From contig JAQISU010000210.1 of assembly GCA_029339505.1 (NCBI GenBank), positions 16,711,001 to 16,775,000 on the forward strand: 64,000 bases of DNA. Reading direction: 5' to 3'. The position numbers were made by a program, and so were the translations under genes. Below the pieces are notes generated by a model, which worked only from the letters and a program-made list of their open reading frames with translations, was not told where the DNA came from and ran no database searches. This DNA comes from Unio delphinus (lineage: Eukaryota; Mollusca; Bivalvia; Unionida; Unionidae). Below are positions 12,836-25,561 of this stretch, piece after piece (within the stretch, counting starts at the first letter, position 1; every line of letters begins with the position of its first letter).

Positions 12836-14199
12836 ATGCATATCTATTTTAACTTAATTTTTTTTTTGTATTTTTACTTTTCTATTTTATTTCATTACAT
12901 GATATTGTAAGAAAACATTGTTTATTGGACCTCTTTTGTGTAAAAATAAGTCCACTTCTCTTTGACCTAACTTTTTAATTTTCATTGGTAAACACTTATT
13001 AATAGAAACACTGTATTTAGTTTCTGACCTTGATTCATGGTCAGTGATAATTTTAGTAAACAACTTATGTTTATTGTTTTAATTCTTATCACAGTAAGAA
13101 TTATTAAGCCAAGGCCGAACCTGGACTACATTATATTTATCACGTAACAAACCTCCATTTCTAGAAAGTTGACCTCCATCAGGGAATCTATTTTTTGTTT
13201 TAGACTTATTACAAAAGTTTTTCGAGTGAATAGTGATTCATGCGTTAACAAATGATACGTTAAGATGTAATGTTATGTCCATTTGGAAGCTAATCATTTT
13301 ATTTACTTCAAATTAGTTTGAATTCATGTGAATCTTTTCTCGCAATATACTAGTGCTCTAAATTAATATTTGGACAAATATATTTATCAAAATTTATACA
13401 AAATTTAAAACTGGGAATATTAATTTATCTGATTAAAAGAACCTGGTGATATGTCAACACTTTGCAGGTTACAGCAGACGATCTCGTCTTCCATTTTGGA
13501 TTTCATCGGGATAGGTGATCAGTTTAATTCAGGACATTTTATTACATGGACTTCTATCTTTTTTTTTCTGGATTATTTAGGATTTGATTCGTAAACCGTA
13601 CGTTCTTCTATCTCAATTTTCACTTTTCTAGGTAAATACATTGTTAAATTATACAAATCTTGTTGTCCTTACTCATTTTTGTTACATTTTGTAATAGCCT
13701 TGTTTTTTTCTAAAATTAAATTCCCCTTAGTATTTTAATGTTTTTAAATCCGACTTGTTTTTCCCCATTTTAAAATAAAGTTATCAGGCTTTTTATTAGA
13801 TTTTCAAATCTTACCCAATTAAAACTTTTGAAAATATTAATTGCTTCAACATACCAGAAAATATGATTTATCTGTTTCAAAAGTGTCTATAACGAAGCAA
13901 ATTGCACAGGACATTGGAGCTTGTGTTGTTTTTTCTACCACTATAACAAAGCAAGAAATAACGATTGTTTTGGTCCAGTATTCGGTGGAAAGAATGTTTT
14001 GTACAAACTTGTTTTGGTTTCGATCAGTATCTTTGTATTAGACTCTGAATTAAAGGTAAATAAATACAATTAAACCATAAGATATAATTAAAGTTAGGAC
14101 AGTTGTAATTTCAGAAAGATAAAGTAAAAAAATACAGTTCCAATTGTAGTTACAGGAATGAACAAAGGCAGTTAGAGAACGATCAGTTACATAAACAAA
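12186..14199. other. Non-coding stretch with long (TA)n at 12738-12831
   Basis: A pure TA run of about 94 bp is the only structured sequence seen. The rest is T-rich, non-repetitive sequence without recognisable genes. Confidence 0.6.
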
Positions 14200-17048
14200 G
14201 AAGAGAAAAAACAAAGACATTTTCAATCAGAGAAAGAAGAGAGAGACAGATACAAACGCAAAGTAGAAAGGAAGAGTGGGAATATCAATTTAGAATAAAA
14301 TACATAGAGCTGGCAAGAAAAACGCACATTGCCACTTCAAATACATAGTCAAGTTTTGATATTAATAAGAATTATATGTAAGTACCTTTCTTTAGAGGGA
14401 AACAAGTTGACAAATAGTAACCTCAGTTTGAAGAAATGTCTGAAAATATTTGAAATGGCCAAGGGAGCTTTTGTCTCTAGTTTCACAACGTGTACGTGCT
14501 GGGAAAGCGCGTAACATTTACATATACGTGGTTAAGGACAATAACAAGAAGAGTTATGAGTTAGTCCCTGAGAACTATATCTATAAGAGTGAGTTATGAG
14601 TGAGTCCCTGAGACTTATCAACAAAGTCGGAAGAATTCTATCAAATCAACTGACCAGACCTATGGCGAATTGGCGCGGGAGAAAGCGTGACGATTTATAG
14701 GTAGCCCTATTCTAGAAGGGTTAATAAAAAGTACCAAAGTCTCAGACAACTCATATTAGTTACAGAGTTTATGCACAGTGTTCATAGTGACCTTAATAAT
14801 TATGTTGATGGGCATAAGGTCGAAACCTTTGAAAATGCTGATCGTAGTGCTAACGAGTATTTCTTACCTCATAAAGTTTATTTTGTAGGCAAGTCTTCCA
14901 CTCAGCAGTCTTCTGGTAAAATTCTATGTCAGCCTTATAAGAGCCCTTTTAAGTTTCAATCTGACACAACATTTAGAACACAACGTCCTTGTCTCTTCCT
15001 ACGGGTACATATTGCGAGAACAAAGGACACATTATTTATGATTTCTACAAATTGAAAATAAGATCAGAATTAGGACAGGCCTATTCCAAATTGAAAATAA
15101 GTATCAGAACCAAGACAGGCCTATTCCAAATTAAATAATAAGCATCAGAATCAAGACAGGCCTACTCCAAATTGAAAATAAGCATCAAAATCAAGACAGG
15201 CCTATTACAAATTGAAACTAAGCATCAGAATTAAGACAGATCTATTCCAAATTGAAAATAAGCATCAGAATTAAGACAGGCCTATTCCAAATTGAAAAAA
15301 AGCATCAGAATCAAGACAGCCTTATTCCAAATGCTCTTTTATTCAAGACGTCATGGTCACAGTCATCTTATTAAAACAAATACATGTGTTGGGTCTAATA
15401 TACCCCAGTCTGATTTTATTATGGACAATTATGAATCATTCATATCGAAGGGTTCTATATGACTCTTCGATAGTTCAGCCAATCCCACCACTATTAAAGT
15501 TATAAGGGACACAGGAGCTTCTCTCCGAATATTTTATTATCAGATACTTTGCTTTTTTCTGAGAAGTCTTCTTATAATGAGAGTTTTCTTTCAATTTCAT
15601 GGAGTAAAGTGTGGCTTGTAAATCATCCTCTCCATTGCGTGCAGTTGTCATCAGACCTATTATCGGGAACAATGACAGTCGGTACAAATGGTAGGAAAAC
15701 TCAATCAGAAGATGCTAAGGCTCATTTGCAACCTATATCTACATTTTCCTTACAATTTAGCAGAATAAAGGCAGATTGTAATGATTCCGTATCTAAGATC
15801 GAGTCATGTAACCAATGTTTGATGACCATTATGTCTGCCGCAACAAGGTTCCCAGAGCTAATTCCTTTAAGGAATATTAAATTTTTAAATATAAGACAAT
15901 ACTCAAAGCTTTGATAAGGTTTTTAATTCATGTTGACCAGATCTGTCCAATTTGATAAGGGTCAAATGTTATGTCTGGAATTTTTCAGCACGTTATGTCC
16001 GAATTGGGCATCCAACAATTCAAATCTTCTGCCACTCACCATTTGCACCAGGTTGCTTTAACAAGATTTCATTAAACTATAACAGATATGATTCGGTCAT
16101 ATTGTGTAGATACGGGTAAAGATTGGGATGAAGGTATCCATTCATGTTTGTTTATATTAGGGAATCAGTTCAAGAATTGTTAGGGGTTGTGTTCCTTTCA
16201 ACTGTCTTTTTTGATGTACTGTGCGTGGACCATTGAAGTTATTATAAAGAGAAATGTCTGAAATAACTAACTGTACTCTACTCAGTCAACAATGAAATGA
16301 AGGTATGACAAAAATGCAAAGGAAAGGGTTTTTCAGCCAGGTGATGAAATTCTGGCATTCTTCCTCATATCATAAAATCCTCTTCAGGGCAAGTAGTATG
16401 GCTCTTACACAGTCGACAAAAAACTATATGATTTAAATTATGAATACTCTAGGTAGGCGAACACAAAAACAACTTTGCCATATAAGTAAATTAAAGGAGT
16501 ATGTTACGACAGATTGCCATGTTAATCATGCAATTAATTTAGTTGTACTTCAGTGGGTTAAAGTGAAGGAGTGCAAACAGACTCAATTGACGTTTGGAGT
16601 GACAATTCCTCGGAATTTAGAAATTATGAATAATCTGATTCAAAAGCTTTAACATTTGCAACAGCAAGAAAGTAGTGAATTTAAACAGTTATTACTTGTT
16701 ACCTATTTCCATATGTTACTAAAAAAACAGACACAATTTGCCATAACATAAAACATAATTTCCAAACCTGTACTGGATGAACTCTCTCAAACAGAAATAC
16801 TTGAAAACTGATAATTCAGAATTCGCTGGAGAATGATTTCATAAAAGTCAGTATATGTGACTGGAATTCGCCTTGCATATTTGTTCCGAAACTAGATAAA
16901 ACTTGACGTATGTGCACTAATTATGGGAAGATGAATAGTGTAATCAAAACAGATTCAATTCCATTTCCAAGAATCTAGGAATACATTGCTACAATTGAAA
17001 ATGCAAAGTATGTCACCAAATTGTACCGCCTGAAAAGATTTTGAACTT
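14200..17048 (+). pseudogene. Decayed Ty3/gypsy retrotransposon, gag-PR-IN-RT order
   Basis: A plus-strand LTR-retrotransposon interior heavily broken by stops and frameshifts. In order: charged Gag N-terminus (14220-14330) and a Gag core piece (QSSFDINKN-like and WPKGAF-like, 14340-14480); Gag C-terminal and zinc-knuckle remnant (KGHIIYDFYKLKI-like, about 15015-15055); protease (IRDTGAS near 15510, NHPLHCVQLSSDL near 15625); integrase core (CLMTIMSAATRFPE, IPLRNI, 15810-15880) and integrase C-terminal piece (RYDKNAKERVFQPGDE, 16300-16350; QLCHISKLKEYVTTD, 16470-16510); then reverse transcriptase (WNSPCIFVPKLDKT, NAKYVTKLYRLK, 16860-17045). Reverse transcriptase downstream of integrase is the order known from Gmr1-like elements. 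No LTRs were found. Confidence 0.82.
15047..15333 (+). repeat. 40-bp tandem array inside the decayed gag, about 7 copies
   Basis: A 40-bp unit (CCAAATTGAAAATAAGCATC plus AGAATCAAGACAGGCCTATT) is repeated about seven times. It begins where the Gag zinc-knuckle remnant ends, and the first unit reads as continuation of the gag frame. The array therefore seems to have amplified from retrotransposon coding sequence. Confidence 0.9.
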
Positions 17049-17109
17049 GTGCGAGAGAGATACGGAGAGAAAGGCCGGTCCGTTTTATCTTATTTGGGTG
17101 GGTGGATGG

Positions 17110-17442
17110 AGGTGTTTTAGTGTGTTTTGATTTCTAACATGGCTTTAGCAATTTTAGTCAGATCACAACAACGTCTGCAGTGTGGAAGTATATAGTGATA
17201 TTTAGTAATACATATAAATGTGTCATAATGCCGTACACGTGTAGCATCTTGTCACCTCCAGTCACATGTGGAACTTGATCTGCCAATCCTATCACTAACC
17301 TTATAGTGTTAAGTGCCAAGCGGGTCAGCTGATAGTACCATTATTTTGTAAGTCTTTGTTAGACTCGGCTAGGGTTTGAACCCAAGACCCGTTCATCAGA
17401 GACGGATGCTGTAGTCACTTAGGCCGTCTAGCAATTTTCTCT
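17110..17442 (-). mobile_element. tRNA-derived SINE, nearly full length, minus strand
   Basis: Read on the minus strand, a tRNA-like head contains an A-box-like GACGGCCTAAGTGACTA and a B-box GGGTTCAAACCC. The shared body follows: ACAAAGACTTAC, AATGGTACTA, CAGCTGACCCGCTTGGC, TAAGGTTAGTGATAGGATTGG. A 3' region (GATCTGACTAAAATTGCTAAAG) ends at CAAAACACACTA. The head and body match the plus-strand copy at 29887. The promoter boxes are those of RNA polymerase III. This is the most complete family member in the window. Confidence 0.8.
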
Positions 17443-19497
17443 GTCATGCGGTGCTGTTAGACCTCCTTACCGAATTACAAGAGCAATTATCTATTGAATA
17501 GCTTTGCGATTTTTATTCCGTTTGTTGTTATTGTTGTTGTTTGTTGTGTTTTATTTTTTGGTCTCTTTTTGGTTCTTTTGGCTGATGTTTTTCAGTTAAA
17601 GTCCGATTGACTAATACAACAACTGGAAAGACACGCATACGTTGGAGTTGTGTTTTATAATAATAAAATAGGATCCGATGTATTCATTTATTGTGTAAAC
17701 TAAGACATCTTTTTTGTCTCCGTATAAATGAGAACATACATGATCCCTTACGAGTTGTTTTGGTTTCCTCGGAGGTGTAAATGTTCTTACAACCAATGCT
17801 TGTTACAAATGTGGACAGATACTCTTTTCAACTTATTTTCTTGACAACAAATAACTGATATTTTTGTTAATGAACAGAGGTTGTTTTTTACATTTCTCTT
17901 ATGGATTTGTTTGGTTGCTTGTCTTTATTTAACCTCATTACAGGGGGTAGGCGGTTGTGGGTCACGTTTCATTGCATTTCCGCCCTTCTATATTCTGGAA
18001 CGTCAATCATTTAACATCGTTATATTTATGAAAGCCATCTAATTAGATTCCTCTGCTGAAATTTTATAAAGTCATCTCTCTATTGTACTCTTCGAAGGCC
18101 GAGCTTGAACATCTCAGTTCTAGATTCACTAGCAAATCATTGTCGCATTTCTCTTTTATGCTGTGTTAATTTTGTTTCTTCTGTTTTTCTTGTTTTCGTA
18201 TATCATGTACCAGTTTTGAAAATATTGTATTCCAACAAATAGTTCTATTGGAGGCGGTTGGCAAAAAGAGTATGTGAAAATGCTTGCCAGTAGCGTCCCG
18301 TGAGTCGATGTTTCCTCCTTGGGTTTTCCCTGGTTCGTCCTCTACTAAATACAATGATCGCCATAAACAGACACTGATGTGCTTGCAAATGAGTTAAACA
18401 CACACCAACATTAATTATTAGCGATGGACATCAACCATCTTATCACGGGGACAGATTTTCCTTACATCCGCAATTAAAAATACAAGTTTAAAGATTTTCT
18501 GAATTCTTGATGAATCTTGATGCGAATTCTTTCCGTGCATGTCCTTCCATTTACAAAATAATTTCTATTACGAACTCGATCTTTCTTAAGTATGACTAAG
18601 ATCACGGAATGTAAGAGTTGGCCAATTGTAATCACGTGTTCATATTTTCCGGTCAGTTTTACGTTTCTCCCTCTTTCTATACTTTCTTACTTTCAAACCA
18701 TTGCATGTGTGGGTGGAGGGGGCTGAACGTTTCACTGTATTTGTTGCTTGTCAGTTCTGGTTTTATATTTGCGTTTTATCGGAGACTAATATAAACCCCA
18801 TAGGTATTGTTACAACTCTATGGTCATAAAATAAGTAACAAAGAGCAAAAGCAAAGCCAACAGTCCAAACAAATGTTTTCCCGTCTCAAATAATAGCTAC
18901 ATATAAAATAAAACACGGTTGAAGACTTAAAATATAATCACAATCAGTGTGAATGATGCCAAAACTAGAAATGAATTTGACTGCTTAACACTGTTATTGC
19001 TTAATTGTTTAATACACCGTATAGTGAGGCTGTAGTTTGCCATTTACCCCACGTGGCAGAATAAACTACTTATTTTTGCCGCTTTGACCTTGTCATGTTT
19101 AGTCAAAGGTAAGTTACAGAATTATTTTCGAATCATTGAAACCCCATCAGCCACTGAGAAATTAAGTCATAAGCGCCATTAACGTGTTATTAGTAAGATT
19201 CTTAGTAATAAATATCAACACATACGTAAACATCTCTATATAAATAAAACGCACAGTTATGATTATAATTGATCCAAGTCACATATGCAGCACGAAATAA
19301 AGATATTCTGTACACATTACAACCATAAATAAAATAAAACTAAAAATGCATAAGTGTGCCTGTTTATGACTAATGGTGTAAGCGATTACCGATGTAATCT
19401 AAAGAGTGCCCTCCCTTTATATAGCTTTTGTCTGACGAAAGACTGTCCCCCCCCCCCCTCACTCCTGGGCATGGTCTACCAACACTTTTGGGATTAA
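17443..19497. other. Non-coding stretch, nothing recognised
   Basis: No gene, RNA or array recognised. A run of C residues at 19447-19458 is the only notable simple sequence. Short open frames (17611-17796, 18166-18354) lack motifs. Confidence 0.55.
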
Positions 19498-19751
19498 GGT
19501 ATAACGGTACCGATTGCGCAAGTCTAAGTGGGTGGCGCTTAAACTGTAGGGAACATTGCAATCAGAAATAAACAACAACACTAGCGATGATTGGTGTAAA
19601 AGTTGTACTTTCTGTTAGGCTTACAAAAAAGTTAAGCCTATTGGCAACATGTGAATTTATGCTAATTCCTATATAGATCATATTTTTTATATTGTTTCTC
19701 TCAAAATATTAGTATTGAGGTCTATGGAAAAACAATTGGTAACGTGATACC
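19498..19751. mobile_element. MITE copy 1 (254 bp) with 18-bp terminal inverted repeats
   Basis: Starts GGTATAACGGTACCGATT and ends AATTGGTAACGTGATACC, whose reverse complement is GGTATCACGTTACCAATT, a near-perfect inverted pair. TAA flanks both ends (19495-19497 and 19752-19754), consistent with a 3-bp target-site duplication. The interior is very similar to copy 2 at 21767 (GCGCAAGTCTAAGTGGGTGG and GGCAACATGTGAATTTATGC). There is no coding capacity. A 3-bp duplication would fit a PIF/Harbinger-type transposase, but that assignment is tentative. Confidence 0.82.
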
Positions 19752-19754
19752 TAA

Positions 19755-21766
19755 AAGATAATACCAGCTTCACAGAGTATCCATAGTAATGAGTATACAT
19801 AGCCACCATTTATATACTGTCAAAGTGTCATTTGGTTAAACAATGGATATTGAGATGTTTTGGTCTAATATTGACAGACTTTTACATAGAAAATGTAGAG
19901 AATAACACACATTAGCTTTGGAATGGGGCTTTTGTAACTATATATATGACGTATATAGACTGATGGCTTTGTGACTGTGTAGTCAGCTCCAATATTAGCA
20001 TACAGGCAAAAAAAAAGTTATGTAAAGTTAATATAGTTAATTTTAACCAAATATTGACTATTTTATGCGCAAAAGATGAAAAAACATGGATAAAAAATTT
20101 GTTCTTGTAAAGCATGTTATAGACCAGGATAGAGAACACTCCTGGTCCATGTGTAGATAGTTCACTTGTATCATAAAGAATATTATGGTATATGTATTTT
20201 AGGTAGTTTGCTAAAGATATGGTATTCCTTCCTATTTTAATTTTAATTGTCCTGCTCTAATTGTCTTTCTTTTTGTAAACTTGTGTCTTGAAATTAAAAA
20301 TGCGATTCTCTAGTCTTCAGGTCTCCACTACATATATAATCCTGTATTTTAGGTTCTCACTTTATCAGTAATACATTTTTGGATAATTTAATTGCATTGA
20401 AGTTAATACATGTGTTCTTGAACTCATCTGTATTACATGGATAATATATTGGAGGAAATAAAAAATACACACCTTATGTATATCATTCAGTTATCTCCCT
20501 TACACCAGACATAACATTTCAATAAATAGAAACCCAGATTGTTAGTGATGGTGTATAAAAATAATAGAAGATTTGTGAAATATCATATTAGCCCTCGGTC
20601 TTGATGCAAATTTAACTAGAAGTACTTTAATAATTTATCCCAGTAAAGTTTACAAGTTTGAAAACTGATCTAACATGCTTTGTTTGGTTTAAGTATTTTT
20701 CCCGCCTAACTGAAGCCCATTATTATTAATTTCTTATTTAGAAGAAATATGAATTATATGCATCTATATTATCTACATTATTCACCCTTTTATATTAGCT
20801 GGGAATGAACACCATGTCACCTGATATTTGGTGCCTGTAAGGGATGTTATAGCACAGGTGCCTTTTTTATTGTCCCTTCACCTATGGTCCACTGCCTCCA
20901 AATATTGTCCAAGGTAATATCATCAAGCTCTCGCTTCTCATTTGTCTCACTGCTGCTTGTGTCTCCTTTAATTCCAGTATCTTTAGCTACATCTTCCACT
21001 CAGATACACACTTTCCTCCTGTTTTTAAATCCATTGGACTCACTATACTCATTGTTAAACTTTAGCCTTTTTCTGTATTTTAGTCCCCATTTTCATCCCC
21101 AAATCCAACATAATCACCTATAAAGCTGTTATCTACTTTATTTGGTATCAGATTGTCAGATTGGCTTATTGCATCAATTTTATTCACTAACAAAGGAGGG
21201 AAGCTTTCTATTTCCATGAGAAAGAGGCTGGGTAGCTTGACTTTTGTGTGAGGACTGGGGGTTAGTGACCTCATTCATATGCAGACATTGTAAATTTTTC
21301 AAAGCTAAGACTTTATAATTAGATTGGGCCATGTCCACCTGTCCCTGTTGTTACTTTTTGTGTTTATGAAACAAATATAACTCCTTTATTTTAGGTCAAA
21401 ATGTCTCTTTAACAGTAGAACTGGTACATGCTAACTAGTGCATTGACCTTTGACCTTACTATTAAACAATATGACATAATGTGATTTATCCCATATCACC
21501 AAAATGAAGTTCAATAAGTGCTAATATGAATAAAACACAACTCATAGTTAAAAGAATTAATTTTATTTCAAAAGATGAGTTTGATAGTGAAGCAAAGGTA
21601 TGAAAACAAGAGTTCAAACAGCTAAATAACATTTCTATACACAAGCATATAGAACATAGCTTAGTACTTCATAAAATTGTTTTTGACAAGCGAGATTAAG
21701 TACATTTGTTACTTATATAGTCCCGAGCTATTTCACAGAGTATTGGAAAAATCAAGGTTTGCTATA
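19755..21766. other. Non-coding stretch, nothing recognised
   Basis: AT-rich sequence without recognisable genes or arrays. Open frames at 19912-20139 (minus), 20884-21123 (plus) and 21080-21274 (minus) are low-complexity and unsupported. Confidence 0.55.
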
Positions 21767-22231
21767 GGTATAACGGTACCAATTGCGCAAGTCTAAGTGG
21801 GTGGCACTTAAAGTGTAGGGAACATTGCAATCACAAATAAACAACAACACTAGCTATAATTGGTGGATTATGTAAAAGTTGTACTTTTTGTTAGGCTTAA
21901 AAAAAGTTTAGCCTCTTGGCAACATGTGAATTTATGCTAATTCCTATATAGATCATATTTTGTATTTTTTATGATTTTTTGAACATGTAATACACATGAC
22001 TGAAAATATGTATGTTGTGACTAGATAACTCATACCCCTGTATAGTTCCAGTAGAGTTATCTCGCTTAAATGCAATGGAGTACCTGGTTTTGTCATCGTC
22101 AAATTGACAATCTAACATTGTTCTCTATAACAGTGTGTGAGATGCACGCTAAATTAGGATAGAAAATATATTTATCTCTACAAATATTAGCATTGAGGTA
22201 TATGGAAAAACAAAATTGGTACCGTGATACC
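21767..22231. mobile_element. MITE copy 2 (465 bp), same family with about 210 bp of extra interior
   Basis: Begins GGTATAACGGTACCAATT and ends AATTGGTACCGTGATACC, giving an inverted repeat with 17 of 18 matches. ATA flanks both ends (21764-21766 and 22232-22234). The first 200 bp and the last 60 bp align with copy 1. About 210 bp between roughly 21967 and 22171 is absent from copy 1, so either copy 1 is a deletion derivative or copy 2 gained an insert. No ORF for a transposase. Confidence 0.82.
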
Positions 22232-22234
22232 ATA

Positions 22235-24705
22235 AGTTGTTTGCTGTCTGCTTTATTCCACCAAAGTTTGTATTTTGTAGAAAAGTATTTTAATGAATGT
22301 TTAACCAAAATACCAAATTATTATGTTCTATAACCCTAAGAATGTTTTATTTCTAAATTGGTTATTACTAAGCATTATGATGTTAGAGAAACCATCTTTT
22401 AGTTGAAACAATTACACACTATAGTTTAAAGTTCCAATTAATTAATTAAAAAAGATACAAAAAGGCTTCAAAGTTTTGACGAGACTTAAAATCAATTAAC
22501 TCCAAACATTCAAATTTTTCACAGCATTCTTAAAGAAAGAAAATTTGTAAAATATATCGCGTAGTTTTGATCTTCTCTACAAAGAAAATGCGAATGGACG
22601 TCTAGAAGCCGTTTCACTTCATAGTTAACGACCTTTCCAATACATGTTCTTAAGATTTGAAAACATCATCACAAACACATTTAATGTAGTAGTAGTAGTA
22701 ATTTCACGATTGATAACGTAGCTGATAAGAAGCTACTGGAAAAGCAACTCTTCCTGTCTGTACTTATACAATGTTACCAAATTCTGAATTCACTGACTTA
22801 CAGGACAAGAAGAAAAATTATAATTCACGTGATCAATGCGAAAGGTATTGCGACTTTTGTTATCAACTGCAATATTTATTACAATCATACACATTTGAAT
22901 TAGGAAAGTAAAACTAAATCCTAACAGATCTTAAAACGTCAAGCATAGTATTAATTGATATGAGGAATTAGGAGGTGCAATCAGAAAGTCCTTTTCGCTT
23001 GCCAAGGTTCGGATATGACAACCCTATCTACACCTTGGCACATAGTACAGATATATCGGTGCTTTGTACTAGAGACATCGATTGGAATTCATAAGTGGAA
23101 CAAGTGACTATAAACGAACTTTAAAAAAAAATTGGTGCAAATTGTCCGTGATTGAACTTGCCAGATCTGCTTCTATTCGATATTCGATCTCACCCTCAGA
23201 GTAGTTCCGAAATTGGCAGACAATCGGTATATAATTATGTGAAAATGTTTTTGATTAATAATTGCAGTATAATTGCTTACTCAGCGATTTTAAACATCTT
23301 CACGATTAAAATCATGTTCTGTAAAGATGGAAAAATCGGGGGATAGACAAGTCTTTTTTGCCAACCGAAATGAAGTGACAATCACAATTTAAGTACAACT
23401 TCTGTCACCAAACTAGAATGTAAGTTTACTAAGGCCAAACAGTTCTCAACAAAAAGAGTCCTTACGTCACACTCATTACGTTATTTAGTTTAAAGATGTT
23501 ACACTGACGTTAATTTCTCATTGGCGGATGGGGTCTGGACGACTCTAGAAAAATTCAGTAACTTCCTGTTGCTTGGGCTACGTCACATTTACGGATAATT
23601 TTGAAACAAATTTAGCAGTATGGGTTCTGACGTGGGTATGTTGTGAAATATAGTCGTAATAAAAGTTATATCTCAGGACAGAACCGTGCAATCAGATTCA
23701 TTTCTATTTTGGAGGCATTCATTTGTTATTTGTGTTCCTGTTGTAAGTCTGCGTACATGTGTTATGTTGTACTTAGATATTATTCTAGAGGGAAAACAAT
23801 TGTTTGGACTGTTCAGTGGAAATAAAATGTGCTCAATATCTTGGCTATAATATTATTCTGAAACAGTTGTGAATTATTCAAAGGAGTTCATGACATCGCT
23901 ATCTTGAAAGCTATATGATTTTTGGTGGACCAGTACTTTTCCTGTTTTGAAATATATACGGAATTTTTCATTATTTTGAACTTGCATCGAACTTATTCCG
24001 GATTACTTTGGATTCTATTCATATTAATGTAAGTTCCTCTCATATTTTCATTTATAATTAACTTATCTGTTAATTTTACAAAACTTGTTGATTTTATTTA
24101 TGTATGCTTCTTTTGATATGACTATAATGTCGTACCAATATAGTGTCATCTGAGTATATTTGTGAGACGTATGTGTTCGTGAAGCGCGCATCACTGCTTG
24201 GGCTTCGGAACCAATCTATCATCATCTTTACAAAATTATTAACAATTAATTCCAGACATTTCATTTCTTAAACTTTCGTCAAACATGCCACCGTAACACG
24301 CTTTTTATTCTAATACTGGTAACGGAAAACTTACACTTGCAGCGAAACCCGGCTGTGGTGCGTAACTACGCTGAAGTTTTATGTTTCGCTATATATCTCA
24401 TCTAGGTTTTAAAAAAGATCTAAAGCTACAAACAACTATGAAAATGAAAAAAGATGCATTCATAATATGCTATGCAAGCAAAGCCATACAATCTACCAGT
24501 ATTAATCTGGCAAAGATTCATATTCGAACCTAAATTATAATAGATATCGTCATTGAAAGTCATCAAACGTTCTGAAAGGTGATTACACCATAAGTATATA
24601 CTCGATTGACGACACATACAGGTAAAACTGAGATTAAGATACATATCCAAATGTAAATTTGATGGTAATCTTACATGTGATTTCGTGACTTTAACACTTT
24701 AACAT
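22235..24705. other. Non-coding stretch downstream of the aminotransferase
   Basis: This lies past the stop codon of the minus-strand aminotransferase, so its right end must hold the 3' UTR. No clear polyadenylation signal could be chosen. A GGTGCAATCAGAAAGTCC motif near 22975 resembles a transposon end, but no partner was found. No other gene recognised. Confidence 0.5.
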
Positions 24706-25561
24706 TTATTTGAAAATATCCTTCAAAACATCTCCAAATGCATTCAGCACTTGAGGCAGATTTTTCCTTCCGAATCCGAAGCGGAAATATTTATCTGGGT
24801 AGCCAAACAAGCAGGCAGGGACTATAAGAACCTTTTCTTTTTCCCTAGCAATGTTTGCCAGTTCTGTGGCGTTTCCCAGTCTCTCTAGCGCGCGATTCGT
24901 GAGAGGTACAAATGTTGTTGTACCTGCACTAGGAGACCGCCAATCAAAAATATCTCTATGGCGACTAAAGAATTCGTCAGCAGTCTGAAGATTGCTCCGG
25001 ATTATAGACATTGTTCTTTCAAGCAGATAGTTCATATTTCTAATAGCAATGATTGCCAAAATTTCACTCGGTGCTGAAGAACACATAGTTGTGTAATCCT
25101 TCAAAATGGCCACTTCAGACATCAGATCTTCGTTTCGCGAACATAGCCAGCCAATGCGCAGGCCCGGAAGACCAAATGTTTTGGAAAGTCCAAATAAAGT
25201 CACCGCGTTGTCATAGAGACTGCACGCAGATGGATTAGGTACCGACCCATCATTATTTGTTAGACGATACATTTCGTCTGAGAAGAGAATTAACCTCCTG
25301 TCGATGCAGATCTTGATGATCGCTTGCCATTGTTCGTGGCTGGGGTTAAATCCAGTTGGGTTATGGGGAAAGTTGACCACTACGATCCGAGTGTTAGGAC
25401 ACAAAAGGGATCTGAATTCTTCCAAATCGAAGATCCATCCGCTCTCTGTCCAGCAAGGTTTCCAATAGTCCACGTGACATCCAAGACTATGCAGGTTCTC
25501 ATACAGACTCTGGTAGCCTGGAAATGTGACGATCACGTGAGGTCTCGGGTCATCATATTTC
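24706..25561 (-). CDS. Aminotransferase exon 2 (C-terminal two thirds)
   Basis: The minus-strand acceptor TTACAG at 25567-25562 is followed by G, which completes the Arg codon begun in exon 1 (phase 2), then KYDDPRPHVIVTFPGYQ. The exon carries the NPTG, DEMY, PLP-lysine and C-terminal arginine motifs and ends with a stop after GDVLKDIFK. All 285 codons read without interruption. Confidence 0.92.

Noticed and set aside
22975..23240. Possible mariner-like element end (GGTGCAATCAGAAAGTCC)
   Set aside because: No matching inverted end or transposase motif could be found, so it was not listed as an element.
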